A program made the position numbers and the translations under genes. A stretch of DNA of 64,000 bases from Streptomyces lincolnensis. GTDB lineage: Bacteria > Actinomycetota > Actinomycetes > Streptomycetales > Streptomycetaceae. Numbering within the stretch: the first letter of the stretch is position 1; the number at the start of each line of letters is the position of its first letter. The notes under the pieces are model-generated. The model was given only the letters and a program-made list of their open reading frames with translations, did not search any database and had not been told where the DNA came from. The stretch spans positions 2,728,001-2,792,000 of the forward strand of contig NZ_CP016438.1 of NCBI RefSeq assembly GCF_001685355.1, in the 5' to 3' direction. Of the stretch, positions 52,307 through 60,420 are shown in pieces.

Positions 52307-53784
52307 GGGGGTGGGGTTCCTTCCACGAGTTTCAGCAGCCCGGCCAGGTCGTCGGGCGTGGTGCGGGGGTTGAGGAGGGTGGCTTTGAGCCAGAGGCGGC
52401 CGTCGAGGCGGGTGCGGCCGAGGACGGCGTGGCCCTGGTGGAGGAGGTGGCGGCGTATGTGGGCCACGGTGTCGTCGTCGGCTCCGGTGGGGCGGAACAG
52501 GACGGTGCTGAGGGTGGGCCGGTCGTGGAGTTCGAGGGCGGGGTGTGCGTCGACGAGGTCGGCGAGTCGGTGGGCGTGTGCGCAGACCTGGTCGACGAGG
52601 GCGCCGAGTCCGGTGCGGCCGAGGGTGGCGAGGGTGACGGCGGTCTTGAGGATGTCGGGGCGGCGGGTGGTGCGCAGGGAGCGGCCGAGGAGGTCGGGGA
52701 GGCCGGCTTCGGTGTCGTCGTCGGCGTTGAGGTAGTCGGCGTGGTGGTGGAGGGCTGTGAGGTCGTGGGGGTCGCGTACGGCGAGGAGGCCGGCGGCGAC
52801 GGGTTGCCAGCCGAGTTTGTGCAGGTCGAGGGTGACGGTGTCGGCGGCGCTCAGGCCGGCGAGTTTGTGTCGGTGCCGGGTGCTGAACAGCAGTCCGCCT
52901 CCGTATGCCGCGTCGACGTGCAGGCGGGCTCCGTGGGTTGAGCAGATGGCGGCGATCTCGGGGAGCGGGTCGATGAGTCCGGCGTCGGTGGTGCCCGCGG
53001 TGGCGGTGACGAGATGAGGGCCGGGGAGGTCGGTGAGGGCGGCGTCCAGGGCGGCGGGGTCGAGGGTGCCGGCCGGGGCGGGGACGGTCACCGGTTCGGG
53101 CAGGCCCAGTAGCCAGGCGGCGCGTGGCAGGGAGTGGTGGGCGTTGGCGCCGCAGACCGGGCGGACGCCGGCACCGAGGGCTTCTCTGGCGAGGAGGAGG
53201 GCCAGTTGGTTGGATTCGGTGCCGCCGGTTGTCGCCAGGGCGGCGGGCGCGTGGTCGGGTCCCAGCGCGTGGTCGGGTCCGGGCGCGTCGTCGGGTCCGG
53301 GCGCGTCGTGGCTTGTCGCGCCCCGCGGCGGAGCCGTACGCCGGTGCGGCCCCGCGCCGCTGGGTGTCTCACCGTAGACCTCGCGCGCGAGTGCCCGTGT
53401 GACGAGTTCCTCCAGTTCGGAGGCCGCCGGTGCCTGGTCCCAGGAGTCCAGGGACGGGTTGAGGGCGCTTGCCGCGAGGTCTGCCGCGACCGCGACGGCG
53501 AGGGGCGGGCAGTGCAGGTGGGCGGCGCACCAGGGGTGCGCGGGGTCGGCGGCGCCCTCGGCGAGGGCGTGGACGAGGCGGCGCAGGGCGTCCGGGTCGC
53601 CTTCTTCGGGGAGTACGTCCGCCACCGCCTCGCGGATCCGTGCGGCGACCGCGTCGGGTCCTCCCGCCGGGAGTGGTCCGCCGCGGGCCCTGCCGCCGGT
53701 GTGCAGCGCGTCGAGGACGGTGGTGAGCAGGGGCCGCAGGGCGTGGGGGCCTTCGGGGCCTGAGGCGAGCGGCGGGGTGCTCAT
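52303..53784 (-). CDS. PLP-dependent group II amino acid decarboxylase, DesA-like
   Basis: A 493-residue decarboxylase. PLP-site pieces are TTGGTESNQLAL, HVDAAYGGGLL, and the Schiff-base lysine in LDLHKLGWQP. The family contains lysine decarboxylase DesA (making cadaverine for desferrioxamine), diaminobutyrate and glutamate decarboxylases. Pairing with a coupled N-monooxygenase favours the siderophore role. An 18-bp DNA tandem repeat (53247-53310) inserts Ala-Pro-Gly-Pro-Asp-His units before the PLP motif, which the family lacks. ATG 53784 has GGAGGA 6 bp upstream. I find no DmdR1-type iron box (TTAGGTTAGGCTCACCTAA-like) in the 158 bp before it. Confidence 0.85.
   Translation of the reverse strand: MSTPPLASGPEGPHALRPLLTTVLDALHTGGRARGGPLPAGGPDAVAARIREAVADVLPEEGDPDALRRLVHALAEGAADPAHPWCAAHLHCPPLAVAVAADLAASALNPSLDSWDQAPAASELEELVTRALAREVYGETPSGAGPHRRTAPPRGATSHDAPGPDDAPGPDHALGPDHAPAALATTGGTESNQLALLLAREALGAGVRPVCGANAHHSLPRAAWLLGLPEPVTVPAPAGTLDPAALDAALTDLPGPHLVTATAGTTDAGLIDPLPEIAAICSTHGARLHVDAAYGGGLLFSTRHRHKLAGLSAADTVTLDLHKLGWQPVAAGLLAVRDPHDLTALHHHADYLNADDDTEAGLPDLLGRSLRTTRRPDILKTAVTLATLGRTGLGALVDQVCAHAHRLADLVDAHPALELHDRPTLSTVLFRPTGADDDTVAHIRRHLLHQGHAVLGRTRLDGRLWLKATLLNPRTTPDDLAGLLKLVEGTPPP
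53247..53310. repeat. 18-bp tandem repeat inside the decarboxylase gene, 3.5 copies
   Basis: Units begin at 53247, 53265 and 53283, with a partial copy from 53301; each is GCGCGT(G/C)GTCGGGTCC plus two bases. The reading frame is kept because 18 is a multiple of 3. They encode repeats of the type DHAPGP/DDAPGP, a likely surface loop. Confidence 0.8.
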
Positions 53785-53902
53785 CGTTGTCCTCCGGGGC
53801 GCGCGGCTGGAGTTCCAGCTTGTACGCGGTGGTGGGGGCGCGCCCGAAAACCTCAACGATGAGAACCCGAAAGGGGGTACTGCCGTGCGGGGAAAACGTG
53901 TG

Positions 53903-53937
53903 GGCCCCGGCCGGGACCCGGGTCACCGGCCGGGGCC
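53903..53937 (-). terminator. pepN terminator
   Basis: A perfect 12-bp stem (GGCCCCGGCCGG / CCGGCCGGGGCC) with an 11-base loop, 6 bp beyond the pepN stop codon. It insulates pepN from the decarboxylase gene downstream. Confidence 0.85.
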
Positions 53938-53942
53938 GCGGA

Positions 53943-56447
53943 TCACTGCGGCTGCTCCCCGCGCACCCGCAACGCCCTGGTGAGGTCGTCCAGTTGGTCG
54001 GCGAGCTTGCGCCGCAGTGCCGGGATCGGGTCCGCATCGCGCAGACAGGCCTCGCCGAGGTCGAGGGTGTCGGCGTCCACGGCGTGGGCGGGGAAGGCCC
54101 AGCGGCCGGCGGCGTCGGCGATGGCGGGGCCGCGGCGGGCGGCCACGGCGACGGCGTCCTGGTAGTAGCGGGGGACGTACCGCCGTACCAGGTCGGTCTG
54201 TTCGGGCTGCCAGAAGCCCTGGGCGGTGGCGGTGAACAGGTAGTTGGACAGGTCGTCGCCGCTGAACATGGCCTCCCAGGCCGCCGCTTTGGCCTGGGGG
54301 TCGGGCAGGGCGGCCCGGCAGCGGGCGGCGCCCTCCTGGCCGGTGGCGCTGGGGTCCTGGATGAGTTCGGCCTCGATGACGGCCTCGTCGATCGCGCCGA
54401 GGACGGCGAGGCGGCCGAGGATGCGCCAGCGCAGCTCGGGGTCGAGTTCGGGGCCGCCGGGGACGGTGCCCTCGGAGAACCAGGCGCTGATCGTGTCCGG
54501 CTGGGCGGCGACGTCGATGAAGTGGCGTACGGCGATCAGGCGCAGGCCGGGGTGGTCGCCGTCTTCGGTGCGGCGGATGAGGTCGCGGCACAGGGAGGTG
54601 AGGGTGGCCAGGGCGGCGGGCCGGTCCTCGGGGGCGAGGTAGCGGTCGGCGACCTGGGTGGCGGCGAAGGCGAGGACACCCTGGACGAGGGCGAGGTCGG
54701 TTTCGTGAGGGAGGTGGGTGCGGGCGGTGTCCAGGTAGGCGGCGGGCGGGAGGTCGCCGTCGCGTACGGCGTCGCGCAGGGCGTTCCAGACGACCGCGCG
54801 GGTGAGGGGGTCGGGCAGGCCGCAGAGGTTGGCGCGGACGGTGTTGAAGGAGTCGGTGTCGAAGCGGATCTTGGCGTAGGTGAGGTCGCTGTCGTTCAGC
54901 AGCAGGAACGCGGGGTGCTTGCCGAGGGGCAGGGGTTCGGTCTGCGGGATGTCGAGGTCGAGGCGTCGGCGCAGGACGAGGTGGCGGCTCTCGTCGGCGA
55001 CGTCCTCGTCGTAGAGGCCGACGGCGATGCGGTGGGGGCGGCTGCCGGTGTGGTCGACGGTCAGGGTGTAGGTGCCTTCGTCGCCGCGGGTCACGGTCGG
55101 CCGGAGGGTGTCGACGCCGGTGGTGCGCAGCCAGGCGTCGGCCCAGGCGTTGACGTCGCGGTCGGTGTTGGCGGCGAGGGAGTCGATGAAGTCGGCGAGG
55201 GTGGCGTTGGCGAACCGGTGCCGGGCGAAGTGGGTGTTGATGCCGGCGAGGAAGTCCTTCTCGCCGAGCCAGGTCACCAGCTGGCGCAGGGCGGAGGCGC
55301 CCTTGGCGTAGGAGATGCCGTCGAAGTTGAGCAGGGCGGCGGCGGTGTCGTCGACCTTGTCGGGGGCGACGGGGTGGGTGGAGGGGCGCTGGTCGGCGTC
55401 GTAGCCCCAGGCCTTGCGGATGACGCCGAAGTCGGTCCAGGTGCCGGTGAAGCGGGTGGCTTCGGTGAGGGTCTGGTAGCCCATGTACTCGGCGAAGGAC
55501 TCGTTCAGCCAGATGTCGTCCCACCACTTGAGGGTGACGAGGTCGCCGAACCACATGTGGGCCATCTCGTGGGCGATGACCATGGCGCGGGTCTGGCGTT
55601 CGGTGTCGGTGACGGCGGAGCGGTAGACGAACTCGTCGCGGAAGGTGACCAGTCCGGGGTTCTCCATGGCGCCGGCGTTGAACTCGGGGACGAACGCCTG
55701 GTCGTAGGAGTCGAAGGGGTAGGGCTCCTCGAACTTCTCGTGGTAGCGGTCGTAGCACTGCTTGGTGATCTCGAACAGTTCGTCGGCGTCCGGGTCGAGG
55801 TGGGGTGCGAGGGAGCGGCGGCAGTGGATGCCGAAGGGCAGGCCGCGGTGTTCGGTGCGCACCGAGTGCCAGGGGCCGGCGGCGACGGCGACGAGGTAGG
55901 TGGAGATGAGGGGGGTGGGGGCGGCCTGCCAGCGGCCCTCGCCGAGGTGTTCGGTGAGGGAGTTGGCGAGGACGGTCCAGTTCTCGGGGGCGGTGACGGT
56001 GAGGTCGAAGACGGCCTTGAGGTCGGGCTGGTCGAAGGCGGCGAAGACGCGCTGGACGTCGTCCATGAACAGCTGGGTGTAGACGTAGGTCTCGCCGTCG
56101 GTGGGGTCGGTGAAGCGGTGCATGCCTTCGCCGGTGCGGGAGTAGCGCATGGCGGCGTCGACGCGCAGTTCGTGTTCGCCGGGGGTGAGGTTCTTCAGGG
56201 GGAGCCGGTTCTCGTCCAGGGTCTCCGGGTCGAGGGGCTGTCCGTCGAGGGTGACGGAGCGCAGTTCGGCGGGCCTGACCTCGACGAAGGTGTCCGTGGC
56301 GTCCTGGTCCGCGCGTACGGTGAACCTGATGACGGTGCGGGAGTCGAAGGTGGCGTCCCCGGCGGTCAGATCGAGGTCGATCGTGTAGTGGTGGACGTCG
56401 AGGAGCCGGGCTCGGGTCTGCGCTTCGTCGCGCGTCAGTACGGACAT
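53943..56447 (-). CDS. pepN: Aminopeptidase N (M1 family)
   Basis: An 834-residue zinc aminopeptidase. The substrate motif GAMEN is at 259-263, the zinc site HEMAH at 293-297 with the third ligand Glu316 in NESFAEY. The remaining 450 residues form the helical C-terminal ERAP1-like domain. It removes N-terminal residues from peptides in the cytoplasm. ATG 56447 gives MSVLTRDEAQTRARLLDV; a second ATG three codons upstream is equally possible. It is monocistronic, with a terminator after it. Confidence 0.94.
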   Translation of the reverse strand: MSVLTRDEAQTRARLLDVHHYTIDLDLTAGDATFDSRTVIRFTVRADQDATDTFVEVRPAELRSVTLDGQPLDPETLDENRLPLKNLTPGEHELRVDAAMRYSRTGEGMHRFTDPTDGETYVYTQLFMDDVQRVFAAFDQPDLKAVFDLTVTAPENWTVLANSLTEHLGEGRWQAAPTPLISTYLVAVAAGPWHSVRTEHRGLPFGIHCRRSLAPHLDPDADELFEITKQCYDRYHEKFEEPYPFDSYDQAFVPEFNAGAMENPGLVTFRDEFVYRSAVTDTERQTRAMVIAHEMAHMWFGDLVTLKWWDDIWLNESFAEYMGYQTLTEATRFTGTWTDFGVIRKAWGYDADQRPSTHPVAPDKVDDTAAALLNFDGISYAKGASALRQLVTWLGEKDFLAGINTHFARHRFANATLADFIDSLAANTDRDVNAWADAWLRTTGVDTLRPTVTRGDEGTYTLTVDHTGSRPHRIAVGLYDEDVADESRHLVLRRRLDLDIPQTEPLPLGKHPAFLLLNDSDLTYAKIRFDTDSFNTVRANLCGLPDPLTRAVVWNALRDAVRDGDLPPAAYLDTARTHLPHETDLALVQGVLAFAATQVADRYLAPEDRPAALATLTSLCRDLIRRTEDGDHPGLRLIAVRHFIDVAAQPDTISAWFSEGTVPGGPELDPELRWRILGRLAVLGAIDEAVIEAELIQDPSATGQEGAARCRAALPDPQAKAAAWEAMFSGDDLSNYLFTATAQGFWQPEQTDLVRRYVPRYYQDAVAVAARRGPAIADAAGRWAFPAHAVDADTLDLGEACLRDADPIPALRRKLADQLDDLTRALRVRGEQPQ

Positions 56448-56503
56448 GCAGGACATGCTGCCTGATGGCGCAGGCCAGGCACAGAGGCGGATCGGTACGC
56501 GGC

Positions 56504-57055
56504 CTATGTCCGGTCCTGTTCGAGCTCCCCGTCGTGCGCCCCTTGGGCGCGTTGGGTCGGAACGCGGGAGTCCGGGTGGGGCAGGGCGGGGCGGGCGGGG
56601 TGTTCTCCTGCTTCGGCGTGGTCCTTGACCAGGGCGCGTAACTCCCGCACTTCGTGTTCGAGGGCGAGGTGGCGTTGGTGGGCGTCGAACAGGTAGCGGA
56701 CCTTGGTGCGCAGGGCCCAGGGGTCGATGGGTTTCATGACGAGGTCGGCGACGCCCAGTGCGAAGGCGGTGGAGGTGAGTTCGTGGTCCGGGCCGAAGCC
56801 GGTGAGGAGGACGACGGGGATGTGCTGGGTCTGTTCCAGGCGGCGCAGGTAGCGCACGACGTCGAGGCCGCTGACGCCGGGCATGCGCACGTCGAGGAGG
56901 AGGAGTCCGACCCGGCCGCGGAGCACCTGTTTGAGGGCCTCGTCGCCGCTGGTGGCGCGGGCCAGGAGGTAGCCCAGCGGCGCCAGGGCGCTCTCCAGCG
57001 CGTACAGCGTGTCCTCGTGGTCGTCGACGATGAGGATCTTGGCATCCGACGGCAT
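56504..57055 (-). CDS. Stand-alone receiver-domain response regulator
   Basis: A 183-residue protein with a CheY-like receiver (about 6-125: ILIVDDHEDTL, phospho-acceptor Asp in LLLLDVRMPGVSG, LLTGFG, Lys in VMKPIDPWA) and a C-terminal tail of about 60 residues. The first part of the tail looks coiled-coil (HQRHLALEHEVRELRALVKDHAE) and the rest is disordered. There is no output domain and no histidine kinase gene nearby, so it is an orphan that may act by protein contact. ATG 57055 has GGAGGG about 9 bp upstream. Confidence 0.85.
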   Translation of the reverse strand: MPSDAKILIVDDHEDTLYALESALAPLGYLLARATSGDEALKQVLRGRVGLLLLDVRMPGVSGLDVVRYLRRLEQTQHIPVVLLTGFGPDHELTSTAFALGVADLVMKPIDPWALRTKVRYLFDAHQRHLALEHEVRELRALVKDHAEAGEHPARPALPHPDSRVPTQRAQGAHDGELEQDRT

Positions 57056-57153
57056 GGCCCGACGTCCCTCCCGCGTGGGACAACCAGCTTATGTCCGAAG
57101 CGCTGACGGTACGTGCCCCCCGGCTGACAAGGAGTGCACAGCGCAGCATGCCT

Positions 57154-57184
57154 CTCCCGGGGCCTCGTGTCACGACCCCGGGAG
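57154..57184 (-). terminator. Terminator after chorismate mutase
   Basis: CTCCCGGGG-like arms pair over 9 bp (54-62 with 76-84 of this hundred) around a loop that contains a further TCGTG/CACGA pairing, 30 bp beyond the chorismate mutase stop. No T-run. Confidence 0.6.
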
Positions 57185-57213
57185 GACGGGAATCGGCCGG
57201 GCCGGCCCTGATT

Positions 57214-57564
57214 TCAGCTCGCCTGGGGTGTCGGTCCGTTGAGGGTGTCCTCGGCGATGCGCTCGTGGTGTCTGATCACTTCGCCGATGATGAAGTTGAG
57301 GAACTTCTCGGCGAAGGCCGGGTCGAGTTTGGCGTTCTCGGCCAGGGTGCGCAGGCGCTCGATCTGGCGGGCCTCGCGGGCCGGGTCGGCGGGCGGCAGT
57401 TGGTGCCTGGCTTTGAGGTGGCCGACCTGCTGGGTGGCTTTGAAGCGTTCGGCGAGCATGTGGACGACGGCCGCGTCGATGTTGTCGATGCTGTCGCGCA
57501 GCCGGGCGAGCTCCTCGCGGACGGCGGGGTCGATGTCGCCGGTCGGGGTGTTGCTGGTGGTCAT
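57214..57564 (-). CDS. Chorismate mutase (AroQ class)
   Basis: A 116-residue protein of the AroQ type, which converts chorismate to prephenate for phenylalanine and tyrosine synthesis. The first helix has LRDSIDNIDAAVVHMLAERF and the second QVGHLKARHQLPPADPAREARQ, then the third helix AEKFLNFIIGEVIRHHERI. Actinobacterial short AroQ proteins are often activated by DAHP synthase. The ATG overlaps the stop of the AraC gene (ATGA), so the two are coupled. A regulatory link between them is unexpected. Confidence 0.88.
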   Translation of the reverse strand: MTTSNTPTGDIDPAVREELARLRDSIDNIDAAVVHMLAERFKATQQVGHLKARHQLPPADPAREARQIERLRTLAENAKLDPAFAEKFLNFIIGEVIRHHERIAEDTLNGPTPQAS

Positions 57565-58514
57565 GGCGAAACCCTACGTGCCGTGCGGTCAGCGGTTTCC
57601 GGGTGAGGGTCCGGGTGCGGGTCCGGGGCGGTCTGCCGGGCGGGGATCCTGGGCGGATCGTCGGGGTCGGGGACCTGGTTGCTCCAGCCGCCGGGGACGG
57701 CGCGGCCCTGGGTGGCGCGGAAGCGGACGGGGGCGGTGCCGACGCGGCGGGTGAACAGGCGGGAGAAGTAGGCGGGGTCGTCGTATCCGACGCGGCGGGC
57801 GACGGCGGCGACGGGCAGGTCGGTGGCGGCGAGGAGTTCCTTGGCGCGGCCGAGGCGGATGCCGAGCAGGTAGTCCTTGGGGCTGCATCCGGCGCCGCGG
57901 CGCACGGCGGTGCGCAGTTCGGCGGCGCTCATGCCGTGCCGGGCGGCGTGGTCGGCGACGGACAGGGGCAGGCAGGCGTCGCGGGCGAGGGCCTTGAGGA
58001 CCAGGTCGCCGTCGGGGGCGAGGTCGGCGCGGGCGCGGCGCAGGGCGACGAGGAGTTCGTGGACGGCGGCGCCGGTCTCGACCTCCAGCAGCGGGTTGTC
58101 GCGGCGGGCGGCGCGCGCCATGCGGGCGATGACCCCGCGGGGGCCGGTGGCGTCCGACAGCGGCACCACCGGGCGGTCGGGTTCGATGTAGCCGAGTTCG
58201 GTGTAGGAGGCGGTGGCGGGCCCGGCGAAGTCGACGAAGCCCTCGTCCCAGCCGGTGGCGGTGTCGGGCGCGTAGTGGTGCGGTACGCCCGGGGTGAGCC
58301 AGAGCAGCGCGGGTGCGGTGACGGTCGTGCGGCGGCCGTCGGGGGTGGCGTACCAGCCGCCGCCGGTGCTGATCACGACGGCGACGTGGTGGTCGAGGAT
58401 CCGGGGTCCGACGGTGGGCAGCGCGCCGTACTGGAGGCCGACGCCGAGGCAGACGAGGCCGAGCCGGTGGTGGGCCGGGCCGGGCGTGAAGAACCGCATC
58501 CAGGTGTGGTACAT
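57561..58514 (-). CDS. AraC family transcriptional regulator
   Basis: A 317-residue regulator. The N-terminal cupin-like sensing domain (about 1-160; GPRILDHHVAVVISTGGGWY, LLWLTPGVPHHYAPD) probably binds a sugar, and the C-terminal HTH_18 domain has two helix-turn-helix units (LSVADHAARHGMSAAELRTA, LPVAAVARRVGYDDPAYFSR). It is transcribed divergently from a GH35 beta-galactosidase gene, and so likely controls it. ATG 58514 is supported by GGAGGGG 7 bp upstream. Its stop overlaps the chorismate mutase start. Confidence 0.88.
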   Translation of the reverse strand: MYHTWMRFFTPGPAHHRLGLVCLGVGLQYGALPTVGPRILDHHVAVVISTGGGWYATPDGRRTTVTAPALLWLTPGVPHHYAPDTATGWDEGFVDFAGPATASYTELGYIEPDRPVVPLSDATGPRGVIARMARAARRDNPLLEVETGAAVHELLVALRRARADLAPDGDLVLKALARDACLPLSVADHAARHGMSAAELRTAVRRGAGCSPKDYLLGIRLGRAKELLAATDLPVAAVARRVGYDDPAYFSRLFTRRVGTAPVRFRATQGRAVPGGWSNQVPDPDDPPRIPARQTAPDPHPDPHPETADRTARRVSP

Positions 58515-58537
58515 CCGCGGTCCCCTCCATGCTGCCG

Positions 58538-58569
58538 TGTCCAAGTGGCGCCGATCTTTGTCCATGGAC
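58538..58569. promoter_or_regulatory. Direct repeats of TGTCCA 21 bp apart, and palindrome GTCCATGGAC
   Basis: TGTCCA begins at 58538 and 58559, exactly 21 bp (two helical turns) apart and in the same orientation, as for AraC half-sites. The second copy is part of the 10-bp palindrome GTCCATGGAC (58560-58569). They lie in the 87-bp region between the AraC and GH35 starts. Confidence 0.55.
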
Positions 58570-58601
58570 GTGATCACCGCCAGAGGGTGAGGGTGGAGCG
58601 C

Positions 58602-60383
58602 ATGAGCGAGTTCACGGTGGGGGACACGGACTTCCTGCTGGACGGCCGGCCGGTGCGGCTGCTGTCCGGGGCGCTGCACTACTTCCGGGTGCACGAGGAG
58701 CAGTGGGGTCACCGGCTGGCGATGCTGCGGGCGCTGGGCCTGAACTGCGTGGAGACGTACGTGCCGTGGAACCTGCACGAGCCGCGGCCGGGTGGGTTCC
58801 GGGACGTGGCGGCCCTGGGCCGGTTCCTGGACGCGGCGCGGGCGGCGGGGCTGTGGGCGATCGTGCGGCCGGGGCCGTACATCTGCGCCGAGTGGGACAA
58901 CGGCGGGCTGCCGCACTGGCTGGCCGGGCACCCGCGCACGAGCGAGGCGCGCTATCTGGAGCAGGTGGGGCGCTGGTTCGCGCGGCTGCTGCCCGAGATC
59001 GTGTCCCGGCAGATCGACCGCGGCGGCCCGGTGCTGATGGTCCAGGTGGAGAACGAGTACGGCAGCTACGGTTCGGACGCGCGCTACCTGGAGCGTCTGG
59101 CCGACCTGCTGCGCGCCGGGGGCGTCACGGTGCCGCTGTGCACGTCGGACGGCCCGGAGGACCACATGCTCACCGGCGGCTCGCTGCCCGGGGTGCTCGC
59201 CACGGTGAACTTCGGCTCCCACGCGCGCGAGGCGTTCGGGGCGCTGCGCCGGCACCGGCCCGCCGGGCCGCTGATGTGCATGGAGTTCTGGTGCGGCTGG
59301 TTCGACCACTGGGGCGAGGAGCATGTCGTACGGGATCCGGCGGACGCGGTGGGGGGTCTGCGGGAGATCCTGGAGTGCGGGGCGTCGGTGAATCTGTACA
59401 TGGCGCACGGGGGCACCAGCTTCGCGGGCTGGGCGGGCGCCAACCGGGGTGGTGAGGTCCAGGACGGGCCGTTCCTGCCGGATGTGACGTCCTACGACTA
59501 CGACGCCCCGGTCGACGAGTACGGGCGCCCCACGGAGAAGTTCTGGCGTATGCGCGAGGTCCTCGCCGAGTACGCCGGGGCACCGCTGCCCGAGCCGCCC
59601 GCCCCGCCCACCGCGCTGGGCGTCACGACCGAGGCACGTCTGACCGGCTGGGCGCACCTGGAGGACGTCCTGGAGGCGCTCGGGGGTCCGGAGACGGTGT
59701 CCGCGGTGCCGCCGACCTTCGAGGAGCTGGACGTCGACCGGGGCGTGGTGCGCTACGAGGTGACCGTGCCCGGACCCCGCCGGCCGTATCCGCTGACGGC
59801 GCGCGGGCTGCGGGACCGGGCCGTGGTGTACGTCGACGGCGAACCGGCGGGCGTGCTCACCGAGCACGACGACCGGCTGAAGGAGCCCGTCGCCGGGCAC
59901 GCGCGCGTGGAGCTGTGGGTGGAGTCCCTGGGGAGGGTCGGCTACGGGCCGCGGACCGGCGAGGCCAAGGGGATCACCGGGGGGCTGCTGCACGAGCGCC
60001 AGTATCTGCACGGGGTACGCGCGCGGGGGCTGCGGCTGGACGCGCTGGACGGCGTGGGCGCCGTGAGCGCCGTCCCGTTCCGGGAGCCGCCGGGGGACGG
60101 CTCGCCGGGCCTGTACCGGGGCACCGTCACGGTCGCGGGGGCGGGCGACGCCTGTCTGGAACTGTCCGGCTGGACGCGGGGCTTCGTGTGGATCAACGGC
60201 TTCGGCCTGGGCCGTTACTGGAGCGCGGGCCCGCAGCGGTCGCTGTACGTGCCGGGGCCGGTGGTGCGGGAGGGCACCAACGAGATATGGGTACTGGAGT
60301 TCGAGCAGGCGGGGGCCGCCCCGCCCGTGCTCGGCCCCGTACCGGGGATCGGGACCCGCGAGAATCCCCCCGCCTGCCCGTAG
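58602..60383 (+). CDS. Glycoside hydrolase family 35 beta-galactosidase
   Basis: A 593-residue retaining beta-galactosidase. The TIM barrel (about 10-330) shows LSGALHYFRV, NCVETYVPWNLHEP, RPGPYICAEWDNGGLP, the acid/base Glu152 in VENEYGSYG, and the nucleophile Glu228 in MEFWCGWFDHWG. Beta-sandwich domains follow and end near WINGFGLGRYW. It has no signal peptide, so it acts in the cytoplasm on imported galactosides. ATG 58602 has GGAG 5 bp upstream. It is divergent from the AraC gene. Confidence 0.93.
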   Translation: MSEFTVGDTDFLLDGRPVRLLSGALHYFRVHEEQWGHRLAMLRALGLNCVETYVPWNLHEPRPGGFRDVAALGRFLDAARAAGLWAIVRPGPYICAEWDNGGLPHWLAGHPRTSEARYLEQVGRWFARLLPEIVSRQIDRGGPVLMVQVENEYGSYGSDARYLERLADLLRAGGVTVPLCTSDGPEDHMLTGGSLPGVLATVNFGSHAREAFGALRRHRPAGPLMCMEFWCGWFDHWGEEHVVRDPADAVGGLREILECGASVNLYMAHGGTSFAGWAGANRGGEVQDGPFLPDVTSYDYDAPVDEYGRPTEKFWRMREVLAEYAGAPLPEPPAPPTALGVTTEARLTGWAHLEDVLEALGGPETVSAVPPTFEELDVDRGVVRYEVTVPGPRRPYPLTARGLRDRAVVYVDGEPAGVLTEHDDRLKEPVAGHARVELWVESLGRVGYGPRTGEAKGITGGLLHERQYLHGVRARGLRLDALDGVGAVSAVPFREPPGDGSPGLYRGTVTVAGAGDACLELSGWTRGFVWINGFGLGRYWSAGPQRSLYVPGPVVREGTNEIWVLEFEQAGAAPPVLGPVPGIGTRENPPACP

Positions 60384-60420
60384 AGTGGAATCGGGTTCAC
60401 GGCCTCTTGGGGGTGCGGGC

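Noticed and set aside
53785..53902. Iron box upstream of the decarboxylase
   Set aside because: No sequence close to TTAGGTTAGGCTCACCTAA is present; the CTCA-ACGA-TGAG inverted repeat there is too short to count.
57561..60011. An 816-codon minus-strand frame across the AraC and GH35 genes
   Set aside because: Only its last 317 codons (from ATG 58514) look like protein; the rest is antisense to the GH35 gene.
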